DNA from: Fibrobacter succinogenes
Lineage (GTDB): Bacteria; Fibrobacterota; Fibrobacteria; Fibrobacterales; Fibrobacteraceae
DNA length: 42,150 nt
NCBI GenBank assembly: GCA_902776765.1
Contig: CACYRP010000042.1
Coordinates: forward strand, 1-42,150
Direction of reading: 5' to 3'
A program made the position numbers and the translations under genes. Below are positions 9,001 to 17,582 of this stretch, in pieces. Position 1 is the stretch's first letter; the number at the start of each line of letters is the position of its first letter. The notes beneath the pieces were generated by a model. That model had not been told where the DNA came from, made no database searches, and saw nothing but the letters and a program-made list of their open reading frames with translations.

Positions 9001-10005
9001 TCACAAAGCGACTCCGTCGAAATTATTACGCCATTCGCATCGTTCCCGCTCACACTCGACATTATGGTTTTGGGCACCACCAACAGGCCTCTCTTGCGCG
9101 GTGACGTCACTAATGCAGACAACGGATTTATCGGCGTAAAAGACATCTACGAATTTGACCTGAATGCATTCAACATTTCCTGGAACGATGTTCCATGGCA
9201 GCACGGCATTATCGATGTTTCGAGCACGCAGGAACTCCCCTACTGTACAGAATCAGAAGAAAAAGAAAAAGAGACTTGTCCCATCAACTTGGACATTCAA
9301 GGAACGATTACAAACCCGCAACCAATTCCAAGTTCAAACTGCGGCACAGAATCCACCGCGGCAGACACATACCGCAACATATTCCTGGGATGCGTCGCTA
9401 CAGAATCCGGCATTTCAGCCGACTGGAACAAGCTTGCAGGTAAGGCCATCGGTAAGTTCATTTCATCAACAGCAAACAAGACTTTGGGCGGTGATTACAT
9501 TGGCGATATTGACATGAAGGTGATGCTGTTCGACAACTCCGGAAACGACAAGGATTCATCATATGTTAAAGTTCCTATTTCGCTTGACCGCTGGGTGAAA
9601 AACTTGAGCCTTGTCTTCGGTTACACACAAGACCAAAGCCAGAGCCCAACTTACGACCAGGCGTTACAATTCGGTGCAAGCTATACGCTCCCTGTATTCC
9701 AAGATAAAGAATACTCGCACAAGAACCATTTCTCGCCATCGCTTTCCTTGAACGGACAAATCGTCAGAAAGCAGTACCAGTTCAACACCGGCGAAGATAA
9801 CGACAGCCGTGTCGAAAAGAATATCGGCGTGAACTATACGTACAAATTCTGGAATCCCTGTATTCTCGGAATCGGCCATTGCGAAACGGTGCGCCCGCCA
9901 AGAGCGATGCTCCAGCCTAATGATCCAAACGCAATCGACTCAACAAACGTCAAGAGCTCAGGAACAAAGCCGAACGAAATAAAGCCCACGGAGAAAGCAA
10001 AATGA
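6034..10005 (+). CDS. tamB: TamB-like translocation and assembly module protein
   Basis: This 1323-residue protein has an N-terminal membrane anchor (MKSILSIFFVKAVITTAIVG onward) and then a very long region of short beta-strand repeats, as in AsmA/TamB periplasmic bridges that carry lipids or help insert outer-membrane proteins. The C-terminal DUF490-type part is recognisable at about residues 990-1240 (FPLTLDIMVLGTTNRPLLRG, NISWNDVPWQHGIIDVSS, LDIQGTITNP). The start is a TTG at 6034; the next in-frame ATG would remove the anchor. A TATATT hexamer ends only nine bases before it. The stop overlaps the next start (ATGA, 10002-10005), so it is coupled to the barrel gene. A Lys/Pro-rich tail closes the protein. 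Confidence 0.88.
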   Translation: MKSILSIFFVKAVITTAIVGAVALGVWYVHFAIEQILSTQHTFGDLTITPFGHKQNSLLEHFYDSVHVQQGESSYMIRGPHLDITPFGDNRGILLEANEVSANFVADTTSKNKDANPPPPKKQEPIEFPDNIRVPFPVKVRLGKLDFNMGDMGWKAQNIEVQNVDEKVVTLNADSIQGSYIKDPAALQLEADFTNKSLIVNGKIKTQNDYVNLSASAPKNDLTQLKASTSISVKEPLKWVPMKLSKAIPSISNLNFNGNVSTSLTKKSLQYNFTLKTHIGEYWPFLPLDATIKVHGNPKQTNIETVFRNNEGGFINLDGVIDDKLDFDFSGEIAYMSAMYGPQMMPMDMDIQSITKTGDNIDASIETREGSVVKAHVKTKDSLKVFFAANLAATEPWALDWVKGNVEIGRNPKIIGSFQNNKLRAYVKIDSIINAYHFKADSLRLQLVLDLGRGFIDFPKVMLYTPNEEFSITGDVDYHEPTLRTNWNFKQKNGGSASTTVHVGDSLMIWAEANHAELSTIPFSDIEISDQFKGSVTGTIAYNLDSRVGEAELDIDGNVEPFIVHGHTKIRESGDTVIIDTAVFMHNSNTVAMEGAFVLPNDSNPNFKPTAMLPIQVLHAWASAEDFNLPILLEPLGDTTLASGSFNGEISFEEQSGLLGNIDFKNLKFNNIPPELLKIQQMNLSAKKNKIELLTDFEILNGTWTGNANINVDDVFEPTRKVNLTYISPNSGYIKSEGVLNDDFEFLGTINLGGMWLIPETRAEIEKTDLKIDVQAALREGLKGINAKIWSDTTLLKYSTLPNDFPIRIRGELKDGMLEMNEISTQNDFGDLLIATLLYDLQQMRLEAIDISTEKYTLEMDSHIITLRNVTSHLEDTEDQMSIVTSIPSIQYKFNDETFGTANLIGKSDITLNIPHTQERQIKNKSISGNFTIDKLVYRKDLDIEITPSSLDKILSLFNNAIANLRNKEKTEAKISVSSPIDLSFHVSDSQSDSVEIITPFASFPLTLDIMVLGTTNRPLLRGDVTNADNGFIGVKDIYEFDLNAFNISWNDVPWQHGIIDVSSTQELPYCTESEEKEKETCPINLDIQGTITNPQPIPSSNCGTESTAADTYRNIFLGCVATESGISADWNKLAGKAIGKFISSTANKTLGGDYIGDIDMKVMLFDNSGNDKDSSYVKVPISLDRWVKNLSLVFGYTQDQSQSPTYDQALQFGASYTLPVFQDKEYSHKNHFSPSLSLNGQIVRKQYQFNTGEDNDSRVEKNIGVNYTYKFWNPCILGIGHCETVRPPRAMLQPNDPNAIDSTNVKSSGTKPNEIKPTEKAK

Positions 10006-11975
10006 TTTTACTGATTTGTGCATTATTGTTTTTTTCGTCGCTTGCTTTTGCGGATAACGATGACAAAAATCCTTGGTCCGTCTACATCAGCGGTAACAAG
10101 ATTTTCTCGAAATATCAGCTAAACGAACAGCTAGACATTCCTGATGAATTTGGTCAGTTGGATACAATCAAGCAAGACTTCTTGATGCGCCTTTCCTCGG
10201 AAAACGTACGAGCCCTTTATTATTCACGAGGCTATTACAGTCTCGACTTAAAACTAGTCATTCAGCGAGAAACTTTATCAAACGGAAACATCCAACGCAA
10301 CTACTACATTTCTGTCAGCGAAGGTGTTTGCTACCGGTTCAACGACGCCAAAATCATTTCTTCAAGCGATGAGCCCATCCCTATTGATTTAAGTTCTCTC
10401 AAAATAACAAAGCACCAATATTACAATCAAGAGGATCTTTCTGAAGACCTTCAGGAAATCCAGAGAGCATACCGCAAACAGGGTAACTTACACGTTTATA
10501 TATCTTCTGAAGAACATGTCGACACAACGGCCAAATGCGTCAACGTGATTATCAACGTCAACCCAGGCCCAAAAGTTTTAATGGGAAATATCATCACCAC
10601 AACACAACGCGTGATGAACAAGAGCGAAAAAAAAGCGGAACCGGAACAAGGTCTTTCGGATACCTCATGGCTTTCTTCACTTTGGCGTATCAAGAAAGGT
10701 GATGTCATAGACGGTAACCAGTATTTTAACTTCAAGAGCAAACTTTATTCAACCCAACTCTTTACACAAGTCAAATTAAACGATGAACTTCGCGAAGACG
10801 GACTTTCGGACGTGCACTTGGATGTTATCGAACGCGTCCCAGGAGAAGCCCGATACGGATTTTTCTTCGAAGAAGTTTACGGTTTTGGAGCCTTGGCTTA
10901 CGCAGGCCACAAGAACTTCTTTGGAAAATTCAATGAATTTTCAACAAACATACAAATCGCACAGCACAAGCAAGAAATCACGATTGGTTACGCCAACCCA
11001 CTCCTATTTGGAACGTCTTTCACATTCATCCCGACCGCCATCCGCTTCGTAAACCGTCTTTCGTTCAACCACGAAAAAATCACCCCACCCGCCTACCCCG
11101 ATAGCGTCGAAGAACGTTACGAAATCATCAACCGCGGCGATTTAACATTCGGCATTACAGACAACATCAAGTTCCGTAGTTCAATCGATACGCGATACGT
11201 GAACAAAAACGACGATAAGCTTTTCAAGTTCAAAGGCGAAATCGGTTTGACATTCGACTATACCGACGATTATTTTAATCCGACAAAAGGGATTCGCGTA
11301 ATGCCTACAATTGGCCTTGGCACAAACTTTAACGTCAAAACAGAAAATGACGGTTACTCCGACAATCAAGACAGGCATCTTTATACGTATAGCGAAGCAA
11401 CTGTAAATATTTACGTTCCATTATTCTGGACGCTTTACGGAGCACTCAGCGGAAGCATTGGTAGCTTTTTCAACAAAGCTATCGAAGATGACGCCCGCAT
11501 GTTTTATCAAGGCGGTTCCCGCTCTGTACGCGGTTATCGATTCCGTAGTATCTTTGCAAGCTACACCACCAAAGACACCGTCACCGTTAAAAACGAAAAC
11601 GGTGAAGAATCCTCCGAAATCAAAGACAACATCCATACGGCTCTAACGCCGATGTATTTTCGCGTTAACGAAGAACTCCGTTGGACACTCCCCTGGAAAT
11701 CGTTAAAAAGCTGGCAAATCGTGCAATTTTTTGACTGGACAAAAGTCGTCGACGTTCAAGATAAACTCTACGAAGACGGACAAGAAGCAAGCCTTGGTTT
11801 AGGCATTCGCTATCAATGGCAATTCCTCACCTTCCGCCTTGATTATGCTATTGTGAAAGGCCTCATGACCAACGAAAACTGTAACGATAGCGAAAGCACC
11901 AATTGCAGAAATCACCAGAAGAAGAAAGGATTCGACTGGAACAGAATCGCTTTCGACCTCTCGCAAGCGTTCTAG
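10002..11975 (+). CDS. BamA/TamA-family outer-membrane barrel protein
   Basis: The 657-residue precursor has a signal peptide (MILLICALLFFSSLAFA) and N-terminal POTRA-like regions, for example VYISGNKIFSKYQLNEQL near residue 25 and GYYSLDLKLVIQRE near residue 80. The C-terminal Omp85-type barrel starts near residue 280 (GEARYGFFFEEVYGFGALAY) and ends in phenylalanine (FDLSQAF). The motif GGSRSVRGYRF near residue 505 matches the conserved RGxxF-type lid-lock loop of the superfamily. With tamB immediately upstream and overlapping, the pair is best read as a TamA/TamB system, although a BamA paralogue cannot be excluded. A GC hairpin (11975-11987) sits on the stop codon but lacks a T-tract. Confidence 0.87.
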   Translation: MILLICALLFFSSLAFADNDDKNPWSVYISGNKIFSKYQLNEQLDIPDEFGQLDTIKQDFLMRLSSENVRALYYSRGYYSLDLKLVIQRETLSNGNIQRNYYISVSEGVCYRFNDAKIISSSDEPIPIDLSSLKITKHQYYNQEDLSEDLQEIQRAYRKQGNLHVYISSEEHVDTTAKCVNVIINVNPGPKVLMGNIITTTQRVMNKSEKKAEPEQGLSDTSWLSSLWRIKKGDVIDGNQYFNFKSKLYSTQLFTQVKLNDELREDGLSDVHLDVIERVPGEARYGFFFEEVYGFGALAYAGHKNFFGKFNEFSTNIQIAQHKQEITIGYANPLLFGTSFTFIPTAIRFVNRLSFNHEKITPPAYPDSVEERYEIINRGDLTFGITDNIKFRSSIDTRYVNKNDDKLFKFKGEIGLTFDYTDDYFNPTKGIRVMPTIGLGTNFNVKTENDGYSDNQDRHLYTYSEATVNIYVPLFWTLYGALSGSIGSFFNKAIEDDARMFYQGGSRSVRGYRFRSIFASYTTKDTVTVKNENGEESSEIKDNIHTALTPMYFRVNEELRWTLPWKSLKSWQIVQFFDWTKVVDVQDKLYEDGQEASLGLGIRYQWQFLTFRLDYAIVKGLMTNENCNDSESTNCRNHQKKKGFDWNRIAFDLSQAF

Positions 11976-12049
11976 CGGCTCTGCCGCAGCAATGAGGAAC
12001 GAGGTAAGTCGCACCTTCGATGCTTTGAGTGACGCTATACACCCAGTTA

Positions 12050-12901
12050 TTACTGATAATTCACAGTAGCTCGGTATATTTCGCTAAGGGGTTTGCCTTT
12101 AGCTGTGATTTGCGATGGTGCAATTTCCGCATCCGACAAGGCTTTTTCAATTTGATCGCGGGCTACAGGCGTTGCAAAATTCACTTCAAAATGCGTTGCA
12201 GATGCTATCGTTGCAGCACCAGCTCCAGGATTCTTCCCCGCCTTGAGCACTTGTCCACAATCAATTATAGCATAATCTGTAGCCCATTCATCCATTTCGG
12301 CAAGTACATGCGAACAAACAATAGCCGTTCCTTGGGTTTCATGGCGCCATTCATCAAGCAGTCGCCAAACCGATTCTCTCGAAATCGGATCAAGATTTGC
12401 CACAGGCTCATCGAGAATCAAGAACTTGGGATTATGCAAAAGCGCACGGACAATCTGCACTTTTTGGCGATTCCCTAGTGAAAGCGTTTCTAAACGTTTG
12501 TCAAGCGGCGGCAAATTCAAGCGTTCCGCAAAGGACTTACAGCGCTTGTAAATTTCACCATTTTCACGCCAATCATCTACGCCATAGCCGTAAAAACCAG
12601 CAAAATACTGGAGGTATTCTTGTATCGAAAGTTTCGGATAAACGCCCGGATTTTCGAGCAAGACACCATATTTTTCGGCGTTCAAAAAGCCCGCAGAATT
12701 GCGCAAAGATTTTTCAATTTTGATGGAGCCTTTAAACGCACTCAAGCGACCGCAAAGGAGGCGCAACAACGTCGTTTTTCCGGCTCCATTCGGACCGATC
12801 AGTGCAAAAAAACTTCCCTGTGGAATCCATAGCGAAACATTCGACAGTGCATCCGCAGTTGATTTCGGATAACGGAATGTTACCGAAGAGAGCTCAATCA
12901 C
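12050..12901 (-). CDS. ABC transporter ATP-binding protein
   Basis: A single nucleotide-binding domain of 283 residues shows Walker A GPNGAGKTTLLRLLCG at about residues 36-51, signature LSLGNRQKVQ near 143, Walker B FLILDEPVANLDP near 165 and a switch histidine in IVCSHVLAEMDE. It resembles ATPases of two-component exporters. The start chosen is GTG at 12901, with AAGGA nine bases upstream; its GTG overlaps the upstream gene's TGA (GTGA). The alternative TTG at 12907 is too close to the ribosome site. No permease gene lies nearby, so partner and substrate are unknown. It ends 74 bases from the convergent barrel gene. Confidence 0.88.
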   Translation of the reverse strand: MIELSSVTFRYPKSTADALSNVSLWIPQGSFFALIGPNGAGKTTLLRLLCGRLSAFKGSIKIEKSLRNSAGFLNAEKYGVLLENPGVYPKLSIQEYLQYFAGFYGYGVDDWRENGEIYKRCKSFAERLNLPPLDKRLETLSLGNRQKVQIVRALLHNPKFLILDEPVANLDPISRESVWRLLDEWRHETQGTAIVCSHVLAEMDEWATDYAIIDCGQVLKAGKNPGAGAATIASATHFEVNFATPVARDQIEKALSDAEIAPSQITAKGKPLSEIYRATVNYQ

Positions 12902-13596
12902 GCGCAAAAGTCCTTGACTGCTTGAGTTGGATTCTTGATAAGCTTAAGTGCATCCTTGGACTGGCGAACCGCTTCCATCTGCACATTTTCGCTTGCACGC
13001 TGCAAATACTGGATGCAACGCCAATCCGTACGCACGGCAGCAAGCTGCACCTGTTCTGTACGGCGACGAATGCTCACGTATTCAAACGCATGAAAGTCCT
13101 GCTTGACAGCCGCCACAACAACTGCAGCCGTCGGATTTTCAATTTCCTGAATGTACTTCCAATCGCGTTCAATCGCCGCAATAAGTACTTTTTCTCCAGG
13201 GTTTCGAATAAACTTCAACGCATCTTCGCACTGACGAACGGCCTCGGCCCAAAGTTCATCGGACGCGCCATCGATTTTACGGACAATTCTCCAATCCTGC
13301 GACACAGCAGCCTTAAGAAGCACCGGATTCGTAATAAACTTGAGCAAATTCGGTTCGGCCTTGAACGAAGCAAGGAACTTAGCCTCGTCCATTGCGTTGA
13401 GCGCTTGCTTCAACGCTTCGCACGGACCACACTTCACATAAAGAATAGCCTGCTCATTTTTTTCAAACGCAGCCTTTTGAACCGTTTCAGTCGGATTCTG
13501 AATTAAGCTGATTGCGTACCAGTTCAGCTTGATCGCTTCAAGTTGTTGTTCTTCTGTGGGGTTTTCAATATTCTTGATTTCGGTCCAGGACTGCAT
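12898..13596 (-). CDS. DUF4116-type repeat protein
   Basis: The 232-residue protein has no signal peptide or membrane segment. It consists of about eight degenerate helical repeats of roughly 25 residues with the pattern AAxxxDWRxIxxIxNPT, for example QLEAIKLNWYAISLIQNPTE, VLIAAIERDWKYIQEIENPT and QLAAVRTDWRCIQYLQ. This matches DUF4116 repeats, which are common in Fibrobacter-like and amoeba-associated bacteria and have no established function. GAGG precedes the ATG by four bases. Its stop overlaps the start of the ABC ATPase (GTGA), so the two are coupled, an unusual pairing that may hint at a regulatory or scaffold role. That last point is inference. Confidence 0.75.
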   Translation of the reverse strand: MQSWTEIKNIENPTEEQQLEAIKLNWYAISLIQNPTETVQKAAFEKNEQAILYVKCGPCEALKQALNAMDEAKFLASFKAEPNLLKFITNPVLLKAAVSQDWRIVRKIDGASDELWAEAVRQCEDALKFIRNPGEKVLIAAIERDWKYIQEIENPTAAVVVAAVKQDFHAFEYVSIRRRTEQVQLAAVRTDWRCIQYLQRASENVQMEAVRQSKDALKLIKNPTQAVKDFCA

Positions 13597-13637
13597 AAAA
13601 CCTCGTGTTATCGAAACAAAGATAGGTTTTATTTTTG

Positions 13638-13672
13638 AGTAAGAAGTACGAAGTCGGAAGTACGAAGTCTAT
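13638..13672. repeat. Heptad array (5 units)
   Basis: AGTAAGA, then AGTACGA (13645), AGTCGGA (13652), AGTACGA (13659) and AGTCTAT follow at exact 7-base steps, 40 bases upstream of the DUF4116 gene start. Confidence 0.8.
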
Positions 13673-13721
13673 TTCTCAAGTAAAAAGCCCATCAGCAATT
13701 AACCAAAGGCGATTCTTCAAT

Positions 13722-13802
13722 AAAAAGTTTCCCGCTCAAGGCGGGAATGACATAATGCAAGTCAGGCTCCTTCGACGCGGTGCCTACGGCACCTTGCTCA
13801 GG
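13722..13802. repeat. Two REP-like palindromic units
   Basis: The first unit holds TCCCGC-TCAAG-GCGGGA and reads GGGAATGAC at its end. The second, read on the minus strand, starts GTCATCCTGAGC, has a GGTGCC-GTA-GGCACC hairpin and ends in a GAAGGAGCC-type sequence. A relative of the second unit lies at 38310-38345. Such units give fake peptides such as VIPALSGKLF when translated. Confidence 0.65.
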
Positions 13803-13842
13803 ATGACAGTCGTGAGCAAAGTCCCTGAATGTCTCAGATGCA

Positions 13843-13875
13843 AAAAGCGACCCGCTTTTTAACAGGTCGCTTTTT
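13843..13875. terminator. Bidirectional intrinsic terminator
   Basis: An 11-bp perfect stem AAAAAGCGACC / GGTCGCTTTTT (13843-13853 and 13865-13875) has A- and T-runs on opposite sides, so it can work on either strand. It would end minus-strand glyA transcription. Confidence 0.75.
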
Positions 13876-13935
13876 CGCACCGAAGGTGCCTTTACTTTAC
13901 TCAGGATAACATAGTAGGCGGCGCAGCGATTATTA

Positions 13936-13970
13936 CCTAATCCCTACAACCTAAAACCTACAACTTATTT
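13936..13970. repeat. Heptad array at the glyA stop codon
   Basis: CCTAATC, CCTACAA (13943), CCTAAAA (13950), CCTACAA (13957) and CTTATTT follow at 7-base steps. The last unit contains the glyA stop triplet (13965-13967). The units are reverse complements of the AGG class seen at 27038-27072. Confidence 0.75.
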
Positions 13971-15111
13971 ATACAGCGGATGCTTCTTGCAGAGAGCCAC
14001 GATGTCTTCGCGGATCTTGGCGAGAGCAGCTTCGTCGTCCTTAGCCTGGATGGCGCGGTCGATGATGCGGGCCACTTCGCGGGTGTCTTCTTCATCGAAG
14101 CCACGAGTCGTGATTGCAGCAGTACCGAGACGGACGCCAGACGGGTCCATCGGCTTGCGCGGATCAAACGGAATCGTAGAACGGCTGCAGGAGATGCCGA
14201 CCTTTTCCATAGCGACTTCGGCTTCCTTACCGGAAACACCCTGAGAAGTCATATCGACAACGATGAGGTGGTTGTCGGTACCGCCACTAATAACCCTGTA
14301 ACCGAGCTTCTGCATTTCATCGGACATAGCCTGAGCGTTCTTGATGACGTTCTTGGCGTAGGTCTGGAATTCCGGCTGCAGAGCTTCGAGGAATGCAACG
14401 GCCTTACCGGCGTTGATGTGGTCGAGTCTTGTGGGTCGTGGTCGTCACGATGTCGAAGTACGGCACCGGAGAATCAATAGCCTTACCGGCGATGAGACCA
14501 GCAATGTGAGAGATGTCAGCCATGGTGAGGGCGCCAACTTCATCAGCGATTTCCTTGAAGCGCTTCCAGTCGAGGTTACGGCTGTAGGCAGAGAAACCAG
14601 CGAGAATCATCTTCGGCTTTTCGCGAAGAGCAATTTCGCGAACCTTGTCCATGTCGATGCGGCCCGTTTCCTTATCGACTTCGTACTGCACGAAGTTGTA
14701 AAGCATACCGGAGAAGTTCACCGGATGGCCGTGAGAAAGGTGTCCACCGTGGTCGAGCTTGAGGCCGAGGACCTTGTCACCCGGTTTGAGAACGGCGAAA
14801 TAAACAGCAGCGTTAGCCGGAGAACCGGAAAGCGGCTGGATGTTCACGTGGTCGCAACCAAAGAGCTTCTTGCAACGATCGATAGCGAGAGCTTCCATTT
14901 CGTCGATAACTTCGTTACCACCGTAGTAACGCTTGCCAACGTAACCTTCGCTGTACTTGTTGGTGAGGACGGAACCCATGGCTTCCATCACAGCCTTGGA
15001 AGTGTAGTTTTCAGAAGCGATAAGTTCGATGCCGTATTCCTGGCGTTCGGCTTCCTTCTGAATAATGTTATAGATTTCCGGATCGGTCTGTTGCAATGTA
15101 GATTTAAGCAT
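13965..15111 (-). pseudogene. glyA: Serine hydroxymethyltransferase, broken by an internal deletion
   Basis: The enzyme is a PLP protein that makes glycine and methylene-tetrahydrofolate from serine. The ATG at 15111 follows AAAGGAG. The first ~229 residues are intact, from [20 protein letters not shown] through [15 protein letters not shown] to the PLP-lysine motif TTTTHKT (Lys about 228). At about 14423-14429 the frame changes. The remainder ([19 protein letters not shown], then SGGTDNHLIVVDM and GTAAITTRGFDEEDT) runs in another frame to KKHPLYK. The segment normally starting LRGPRGG and ending near FPGIQGGPL, about 40 residues, is absent; the frame change implies a loss of 2 modulo 3 bases. 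As in sdhA, an assembly deletion is a real alternative. Confidence 0.88.
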
Positions 15112-15152
15112 TATAGCTCCTTTAAAGTTCGCGCTGCAAATATAGCAATTTT

Positions 15153-15238
15153 AGTTACTAGTTAAGAGTTACGAGTTACTAGATATTTGATTTTTTAGTT
15201 ACTAGTTACTAGTTAAGAGTTACTAGATTTTTGATTTT
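15153..15238. repeat. Double heptad array
   Basis: Two runs of 7-base units, 15153-15194 and 15197-15238, share AGTTACT, AGTTAAG and AGTTACT, and both end in TGATTTT. The second run is a shifted copy (44 bases) of the first. It fills the gap between glyA and the divergent methyltransferase gene, up to a TATATT hexamer at 15242-15247. Confidence 0.85.
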
Positions 15239-15266
15239 TTTTATATTAGGCGCAAAAGGAAAAAAC

Positions 15267-15920
15267 ATGTACCCAAATAAAGTTCGCCGTGATATTGCCA
15301 TTCTCGTCCCGCCCGATGTTAAAAGTGTTCTAGAAATCGGAGCAGGCTCCGGCAGAAACTGCGTTCTTTACCCCAAAGACGCTTACAAAGTCGCCATCGA
15401 GCCCGAAAACAGAGAAGACATGCAAACGGCCGACAAAGTTGTAGGCGGTTTTAATGAATACCACCATGTTTTTTACGAGCAGTACACCGAAGACCGCAAA
15501 TTCGATTTAATCGTCATTTGCGATGTTTTGGAACATGTAAACGATCCCGTTGACATGATCAACTTCTGCAAAAAGCATTTAAATTCCGAAGGGCATATTC
15601 TCATTTCGCTCCCGAACTTTTTGAGCCTCGAAACGATTTTCCAGATTCTCGTGTTCCGCGATTTCCGTTACGTGCGCGTGGACCAAGGTGAACGCTGCTA
15701 TGGCGTTCTAGATATCAACCACAAGACATTCTGGACGAAAAAGAGCTTCCGCCGTTTTGCCAAAGAGAACGGTCTCGAAATCGAACAGACCATCGGCATT
15801 AGAAAGCAGCTCAAATTCATGCCAAGGCTCCTCGCCCATAGCAACTTTTTGCCGCTTCAATACGGCTTTTTAATCAAGGTCAAAGATTTTACCCCAAACG
15901 TACGCCACTGGGGAATGTAA
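15267..15920 (+). CDS. Class I SAM-dependent methyltransferase
   Basis: A 217-residue cytosolic protein with the SAM-binding glycine motif VLEIGAGSGRN at about residues 20-30, the acidic end of strand 2 (KVAIEPENRE near 46) and the post-II/III motif FDLIVICDVLEHVNDP near 84, followed by the HILISLPNF strand. These fit the Methyltransf_11/23 type often acting on small molecules or sugar and lipid precursors; the substrate cannot be read from sequence. The ATG at 15267 has AAAAGGA six bases upstream; an upstream TTG at 15231 lies in the repeat array and is rejected. It is convergent with the PL1 lyase gene with no gap (15920/15921). Confidence 0.85.
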   Translation: MYPNKVRRDIAILVPPDVKSVLEIGAGSGRNCVLYPKDAYKVAIEPENREDMQTADKVVGGFNEYHHVFYEQYTEDRKFDLIVICDVLEHVNDPVDMINFCKKHLNSEGHILISLPNFLSLETIFQILVFRDFRYVRVDQGERCYGVLDINHKTFWTKKSFRRFAKENGLEIEQTIGIRKQLKFMPRLLAHSNFLPLQYGFLIKVKDFTPNVRHWGM

Positions 15921-17582
15921 CTACCGCGGGCCGGCTTCGTTTTTTACGCGAACGGCAAGTTCGGCATCAGCCTTTTCCACAACCACCCTGTAATCCGGCT
16001 TAAATCCGCGCGCATCACCTGCAAGATTTTCACCGCCGAGTCCAAACAAGTTGTCTCGCATATAGACAAAGCCCTGCGTCGCGACATCCGGCGTTCCATC
16101 CTGATTTTCAAGACGATAATCAGCAACAGGCTTTTCAACATTGAAAACGTTGTTCTCTATATAGCACAATGCAGAATCCGAGCATTCAATGCCAACCATT
16201 TCCACATCGCTAAAGAAGTTGTTGTACACATGTATTTTTCCATAACGTGCAGGCACCCCTCGCAATTCTAGGTTTGCAAAATAATTGTGGTGAAGTGTAA
16301 GCGTCTGGAGCGAGTCCACATAGATATCCGGTTCAAGCCCAAACAGAATTCCACTCTGCGCATTTTCAAAGCGGCTCCAAGAAACCGTCACCGCATACGA
16401 ACGACGCTTGACATCTAATTCAATTAGCGGATATTCTTCGAACAAGCAATGATCAACCCAAACATGATGTGTCATGTTATGAATCGAAAGCGCACGGCGA
16501 CTCGTCGTATCTTGAGCCGTAATGGAAGGCGCCGTAAAGGTCAAGTTTTCAAAAATAAGGTTCGAGGATTCATTCGTCAAGATCCCCATACCCGTAATGC
16601 GAATATCACGGCCACGACCATCAATCGTCTTGTTCGATTTTATACGCAACGGAGCCTGTAATTTATACGTACCATCATTTTCAAACAAAACCCAAACGGA
16701 ACCATCCTTTTCAGCGCATTCACGGAGCGATCCCGAAGCAACCATCGCCGAATCCTTGACCAAGACATAATCTTCAGTCGTCGTCACCACACATATTTCG
16801 CCTTTGGCTTCGCTAATTTTTCCAGAACGGTCCGCAGTACCAGCAGCACCTAAAGTGCCCTCGGCATAACCCACAAGTTGCTTGAGCAAAGCCTCGTGAG
16901 CACTCCAGTCGCTTTCGGGGTACTTGCTAACAGTCGATGGTTTCGACTTAACCACCTTAATGGACGAAGATGTATCAGAGCCATCAACAAACAATGTGTC
17001 GCCAGCATCAGTTTGAATCGTAGTCGAATAAACTTCTTGCGGTTCACCAATTTGAACATCAAAACGTCCCTGTGGCAAGGAATCAATCACAAAATGTCCA
17101 GCACTATCAGGAACAACATAGCGATCAAGGCCGGCAACGCGAACAACAGGCGCCGATTCACCAAGCACCACAAAGCCTTCAATAGACGAAAGTTCGCCAA
17201 GCTTTATGGTATCCACTTTAGAATCAGAGTTTTCATCAAGAGCAACGGAATGCACTGCACCCGAAGCCTTGGAATTATTCACATTACGCGCTTCAATGGT
17301 GTAGCGACCTTTGCGGACTTCGAACGAAACGTGCCCATCCTCATTGGTTTCGTTCCAAGCTTTTTCCGCAGGGCCGCTAGAAAGGTAATCATTCGGCAAA
17401 ATTCGAACACGGGCAGCCGATGCTGGCGTTCCATCTGCCGTCTGGATAAACAAAGCAATTGTCGATTCCGCTTCCGTGCCGCCAGCAACTTTATCATCTC
17501 CGCAAGCCACAAAAAGAAACGCACATACACTCGTCAAAAGTAAAATTCGGGGATGTGCAACAGATAACCTATTATTAATCAT
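15921..17582 (-). CDS. Pectate lyase (PL1-like) lipoprotein
   Basis: The 553-residue lipoprotein starts MINNRLSVAHPRILLLTSV with lipobox FVACG near residue 25. Two carboxypeptidase-regulatory-like beta domains follow (TADGTPASAARVRILPNDYL; SIEGFVVLGESAPVVRVAG). The catalytic right-handed beta-helix occupies about residues 260-530: NKTIDGRGRDIRITGMGI, HHVWVDHCLFEE, YAVTVSWSRFENA, TLHHNYFANLELRGVPARYG with the conserved Arg, and KIHVYNNFF. These match PL1 pectate lyases that cleave polygalacturonan. GGAG lies eight bases before the ATG, and the first eight bases overlap the TIGR02147 gene (ATGATTAA), so the two are coupled. It would act at the cell surface. Confidence 0.88.
   Translation of the reverse strand: MINNRLSVAHPRILLLTSVCAFLFVACGDDKVAGGTEAESTIALFIQTADGTPASAARVRILPNDYLSSGPAEKAWNETNEDGHVSFEVRKGRYTIEARNVNNSKASGAVHSVALDENSDSKVDTIKLGELSSIEGFVVLGESAPVVRVAGLDRYVVPDSAGHFVIDSLPQGRFDVQIGEPQEVYSTTIQTDAGDTLFVDGSDTSSSIKVVKSKPSTVSKYPESDWSAHEALLKQLVGYAEGTLGAAGTADRSGKISEAKGEICVVTTTEDYVLVKDSAMVASGSLRECAEKDGSVWVLFENDGTYKLQAPLRIKSNKTIDGRGRDIRITGMGILTNESSNLIFENLTFTAPSITAQDTTSRRALSIHNMTHHVWVDHCLFEEYPLIELDVKRRSYAVTVSWSRFENAQSGILFGLEPDIYVDSLQTLTLHHNYFANLELRGVPARYGKIHVYNNFFSDVEMVGIECSDSALCYIENNVFNVEKPVADYRLENQDGTPDVATQGFVYMRDNLFGLGGENLAGDARGFKPDYRVVVEKADAELAVRVKNEAGPR

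Noticed and set aside
11975..11987. GC hairpin on the stop codon of the barrel gene as a terminator
   Set aside because: The stem is five base pairs and no T-tract follows.
13692..13880. Small minus-strand frame giving VIPALSGKLF-like peptides
   Set aside because: This is the usual artefact of translating REP-like palindromes.
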